Of a stretch of DNA of 8,109 nucleotides, positions 6,033-8,109 are shown piece after piece (position 1 is the stretch's first letter; every line of letters begins with the position of its first letter). Below the pieces are notes generated by a model. The model saw nothing but the letters and a program-made list of their open reading frames with translations. It did not search any database and was not told where the DNA came from. Origin of the DNA: Adhaeribacter sp. (lineage in GTDB: Bacteria; Bacteroidota; Bacteroidia; Cytophagales; Hymenobacteraceae). The DNA is taken from contig JAQBNV010000580.1 in assembly GCA_028288395.1 (NCBI GenBank), positions 1-8,109 on the forward strand. The letters are read 5' to 3'. Position numbers and translations under genes: made by a program.

Positions 6033-7403
6033 TTAATAAACTTTAGGTAAAGAAATTCCTTTTATTTTTCGGTACAGCGAGATGGCCGCCTGGTCGGTAA
6101 GGCCCGAAATGAAATCGGTAATGCGTAATATCCGGTCGTAGGTGTTGGGGCTAATGGAGCGGTTAAGATCTAAATATTGATCTGGCACTAAATCGAGTAA
6201 TTTCTGGTGGCGCCGGGAGGTGGGCTCAAATACGGCTTTCAGGAATACCTCCAGCAAGCCTCCCAGTACTTCAAAGCCAGCGGCTTCAATCTCCAGTACC
6301 GGCCGGTTGCGGTAAATTTCTTTCACCGATATAGTTTTTATTTTATCCAGCACGGCTTTTACTGAAACCTCGCTAATCAGCGGTTTGTCGTAGGTGCCGT
6401 TCAGGATGGCTGCTTCGTTCTGTAAAAATATTCCGGCCGTCTCCTTAATAAGCTTATCAATAATGCGGGCGCGCAGGTAACCGATCTGTTCCCGCCAATC
6501 ATAAAAAGCAAGGCGCGATTTCCGTTCCGGCGACTCTGCCAATACTTCTTTTAGTAAGTCCATGGCCTGGTCGGGTGGAATGAGGCCCAGGCGGCAGCCA
6601 TCTTCAAAATCGATGATGCGGTAACAAATATCGTCGGCCGCTTCTACTAAAAAAGCCAGCGGGTGGCGGTGGTAAAATACTTCGTTGCCGGTTGCTTTGC
6701 TGCGTAAGCCCAATTCATCGGCTATCGTCCGGAACCACTGTTTTTCGCTCTGAAAGAAACCGTATTTTTTCTCGCTGGTATGCGGGGTGCCTTTCAGGGT
6801 GGGTAAACTCTCTTTGGGATATTTGGTAAAGGTTGCCAGGGTGGTGTAGGTCAGGCGCAGGCCACCTTCCATGTTGCATTGGGCCGGATAAGTGTGGGTT
6901 AATATTCTGAAACCGGAAGCGTTGCCTTCAAAATTCTGTAGGTCGGCTTTCTGGGTATCGGTTAGTTCATTTAAAAACGGCTGCGCCTCCGGACTCTGGA
7001 AGAAGGCCGAGATAGCATCTTCGCCGGAGTGCCCGAACGGAGGGTTGCCGATATCGTGGGCCAGGCAGGCCGCGGCCACTATGTCGCCGAAATTTGATTC
7101 GTTTACCTGGTTGGTCTGGCTGAGATCCGGGTAGTTTTGCAGGATTTGCTTACCGGCCAGGCGGCCCAATGAGCGGCCTACGCAGGAAGTTTCGAGGCTA
7201 TGGGTTAAGCGGGTGTGCACAAAATCGCTTTCGGGCAAGGGCATTACCTGGGTTTTGTTTTGCAGACGCCGGAAAGCTGAAGAAAAAACAATCCGGTCGT
7301 AATCACGCTGGTATTCGCCGCGGGTATATTCATCCGAATCGGATAATTCCTGGGCCTGGTAGCGTTTGCGGGAAAGCAGGGTTTGCCAATGCATTTGCTT
7401 CAT
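6033..7403 (-). CDS. dgt: dGTP triphosphohydrolase (HD-domain dNTPase)
   Basis: This 456-residue cytoplasmic enzyme of the Dgt family hydrolyses dGTP (and often other dNTPs) to the deoxynucleoside and inorganic triphosphate, adjusting nucleotide pools. The HD metal site is complete: H68 in RLTHSLE, H116-D117 in AHDIGNPPFGHSGEDA, and D257/D258 in EAADDICYRIIDFEDG. H125 and E128 match the catalytic His/Glu pair known in the family. Also typical are the N-terminal LLSRKR, the DRIVFSSAFRRLQNKTQV segment (37-53) and FEGNASGFRIL (158-168). Spacing of these residues is nearly the same as in the E. coli enzyme (505 residues), and the length fits the shorter bacterial members. The start may be Met1 (7403) or Met4 (7394); neither has a Shine-Dalgarno, and Met1 is kept as the longer choice. 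The gene follows the T9SS-exported protein gene in the same direction after 169 bases, with no functional link evident. No damage is seen. Confidence 0.96.
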   Translation of the reverse strand: MKQMHWQTLLSRKRYQAQELSDSDEYTRGEYQRDYDRIVFSSAFRRLQNKTQVMPLPESDFVHTRLTHSLETSCVGRSLGRLAGKQILQNYPDLSQTNQVNESNFGDIVAAACLAHDIGNPPFGHSGEDAISAFFQSPEAQPFLNELTDTQKADLQNFEGNASGFRILTHTYPAQCNMEGGLRLTYTTLATFTKYPKESLPTLKGTPHTSEKKYGFFQSEKQWFRTIADELGLRSKATGNEVFYHRHPLAFLVEAADDICYRIIDFEDGCRLGLIPPDQAMDLLKEVLAESPERKSRLAFYDWREQIGYLRARIIDKLIKETAGIFLQNEAAILNGTYDKPLISEVSVKAVLDKIKTISVKEIYRNRPVLEIEAAGFEVLGGLLEVFLKAVFEPTSRRHQKLLDLVPDQYLDLNRSISPNTYDRILRITDFISGLTDQAAISLYRKIKGISLPKVY

Positions 7404-7436
7404 AAGTGTTAAACTGGTTTTAAAAATGGAAAGTAA

Positions 7437-7468
7437 GCGGGTTTTAGCCGAAAGTAAAACAACCCCGC
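7437..7468 (-). terminator. Weak imperfect hairpin between the T9SS-exported gene and dgt
   Basis: GCGGG (7437-7441) pairs with CCCGC (7464-7468), and TTTTA (7442-7446) with TAAAA (7455-7459), leaving a four-base bulge at 7460-7463 and an eight-base loop. It lies about 105 bases past the stop at 7573. The following minus-strand bases are only moderately T-rich, so termination is uncertain. Confidence 0.25.
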
Positions 7469-7572
7469 CGGATTAAAATATTTTTGGGTCGAGAAAAGCC
7501 AAAAGAGTAAGGGAAGAAAATATTTTCGGGCTGATAACTTTTGTAGCTATAGTAACGCGCTTACTGCCTCTT

Positions 7573-8109
7573 TTACCGTTTTACAAATTTTACCTGCTGG
7601 GTCTCTTTTTCCTGGATAACCTGTAATATGTAGAAGCCGCTGGCCAGGTTTTTCAGCTCAAAATAAAAAGGATTGTTGCCTTTGGTTACATTCCGGACCA
7701 GAACAGCGTGTTCACGACCTAAATAATCGTAAATTTTGATGAGCAATACCCCCGTAATTGGGGTCTGGTATTCGAAGTGCAGCGTATTATCCAGCAGCGG
7801 ATTAGGAAACAACTGCAAGCCGGCTTGCAAATTCTCTTCGGTGCCGATCCGGCGAATGGGTGAATAATTATAATTATTGTTCTGGTTTACCAGGCGCAGG
7901 CGATAGTACGTAAAGTTTGTGCCGGGACGGGGATCGGTTACCGTATAGCTGTGACCGGTTCCGCCGGCAGTTTGGCGGGTTAATTGGTTCCATTGAACGC
8001 CGTTGATGCTTTTCTCTACTATATAATAGGCCAGGTTGCTTTCGTTTTGGCTGGTCCAGTTTAAAAGCGCGGTGCCCTCTGGCTGCAGGGTGGCCTCGAA
8101 GGTAAGCAG
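7573..8109 (-). CDS. C-terminal part of a type IX-secreted protein (T9SS type A sorting domain)
   Basis: The frame is open from the right edge to the stop at 7573 (178 visible codons), so the N-terminus lies outside the window. Visible residues 3-90 form an Ig/FnIII-like beta module of a kind that commonly precedes sorting domains: TALLNWTSQNESNLAYYIVE, then INGVQWNQL, then FTYYRLRLVNQNNNYNYSPI. Residues about 97-178 are a type A sorting domain with its three landmarks: LFPNP (100-104), LLIKIYDYLGRE (122-133) and LASGFYILQV (155-164), ending in KFVKR. In Bacteroidota this domain directs a protein through the outer membrane by the PorSS/T9SS machinery, and it is normally cleaved and the protein anchored at the surface or released. 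The catalytic or binding part is not visible, so the protein's job is unknown. A TTG at 7830 could be mistaken for a start, but the coding sense plainly continues upstream. Confidence 0.93.
   Translation of the reverse strand: MLTFEATLQPEGTALLNWTSQNESNLAYYIVEKSINGVQWNQLTRQTAGGTGHSYTVTDPRPGTNFTYYRLRLVNQNNNYNYSPIRRIGTEENLQAGLQLFPNPLLDNTLHFEYQTPITGVLLIKIYDYLGREHAVLVRNVTKGNNPFYFELKNLASGFYILQVIQEKETQQVKFVKR

Noticed and set aside
6033..7403. dgt as part of an anti-phage nucleotide-depletion system
   Set aside because: Some dGTPase relatives act in defence, but this one has standard housekeeping features and no defence genes, toxin or mobile-element marks beside it.

Overview
The window looks like a chromosomal piece of a Bacteroidota genome, most likely Cytophagales and plausibly close to Hymenobacteraceae/Adhaeribacter. 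The evidence is a type IX secretion sorting domain, an outer membrane beta-barrel receptor of the Bacteroidota type with an N-terminal carboxypeptidase-regulatory-like domain, exported proteins whose signal peptides end in '..AQ', a DUF1080 protein, and A-rich leaders without Shine-Dalgarno sequences. The genus is a guess from general impression; the phylum is well supported.

Layout, left to right. A SUMF1/FGE-sulfatase-fold protein (bases 1-738, +, cut by the left edge) is followed by a gap with two structured elements: a degenerate seven-base repeat (746-801) and a cluster of inverted repeats (818-922). A DUF1080 gene with a TTG start (987-1688, +) then meets, tail to tail, a large TonB-receptor-like gene (1819-4257, -). 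Between them is a near-ideal bidirectional terminator with a 21-bp perfect stem (1755-1805). About 820 bases without a convincing gene follow. Next is a small exported protein (5078-5413, -) with its own terminator (5014-5041), an AT-rich 619-base gap with palindromes and hairpins, a dGTPase-family HD hydrolase (dgt, 6033-7403, -), and the C-terminal part of a type IX-secreted protein (7573-8109, -) that runs off the right edge.

How the genes relate. DUF1080 and SUMF1-fold proteins both occur often in carbohydrate-degradation neighbourhoods of Bacteroidota, so the first two genes may share such a context. They are separated by repeats and possible terminators and need not be one operon. The receptor has no SusD partner here, so this is not a standard polysaccharide utilisation locus. 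dgt is a nucleotide-pool housekeeping enzyme, and the two flanking exported proteins have no evident tie to it.

I found no complete new multi-gene system. The most unusual material is non-coding: the inverted-repeat cluster at 818-922, whose hairpins differ by base changes that preserve pairing; the heptamer repeat at 746-801; and the palindromes and alternative stems at 5603-5648 and 5904-6012.
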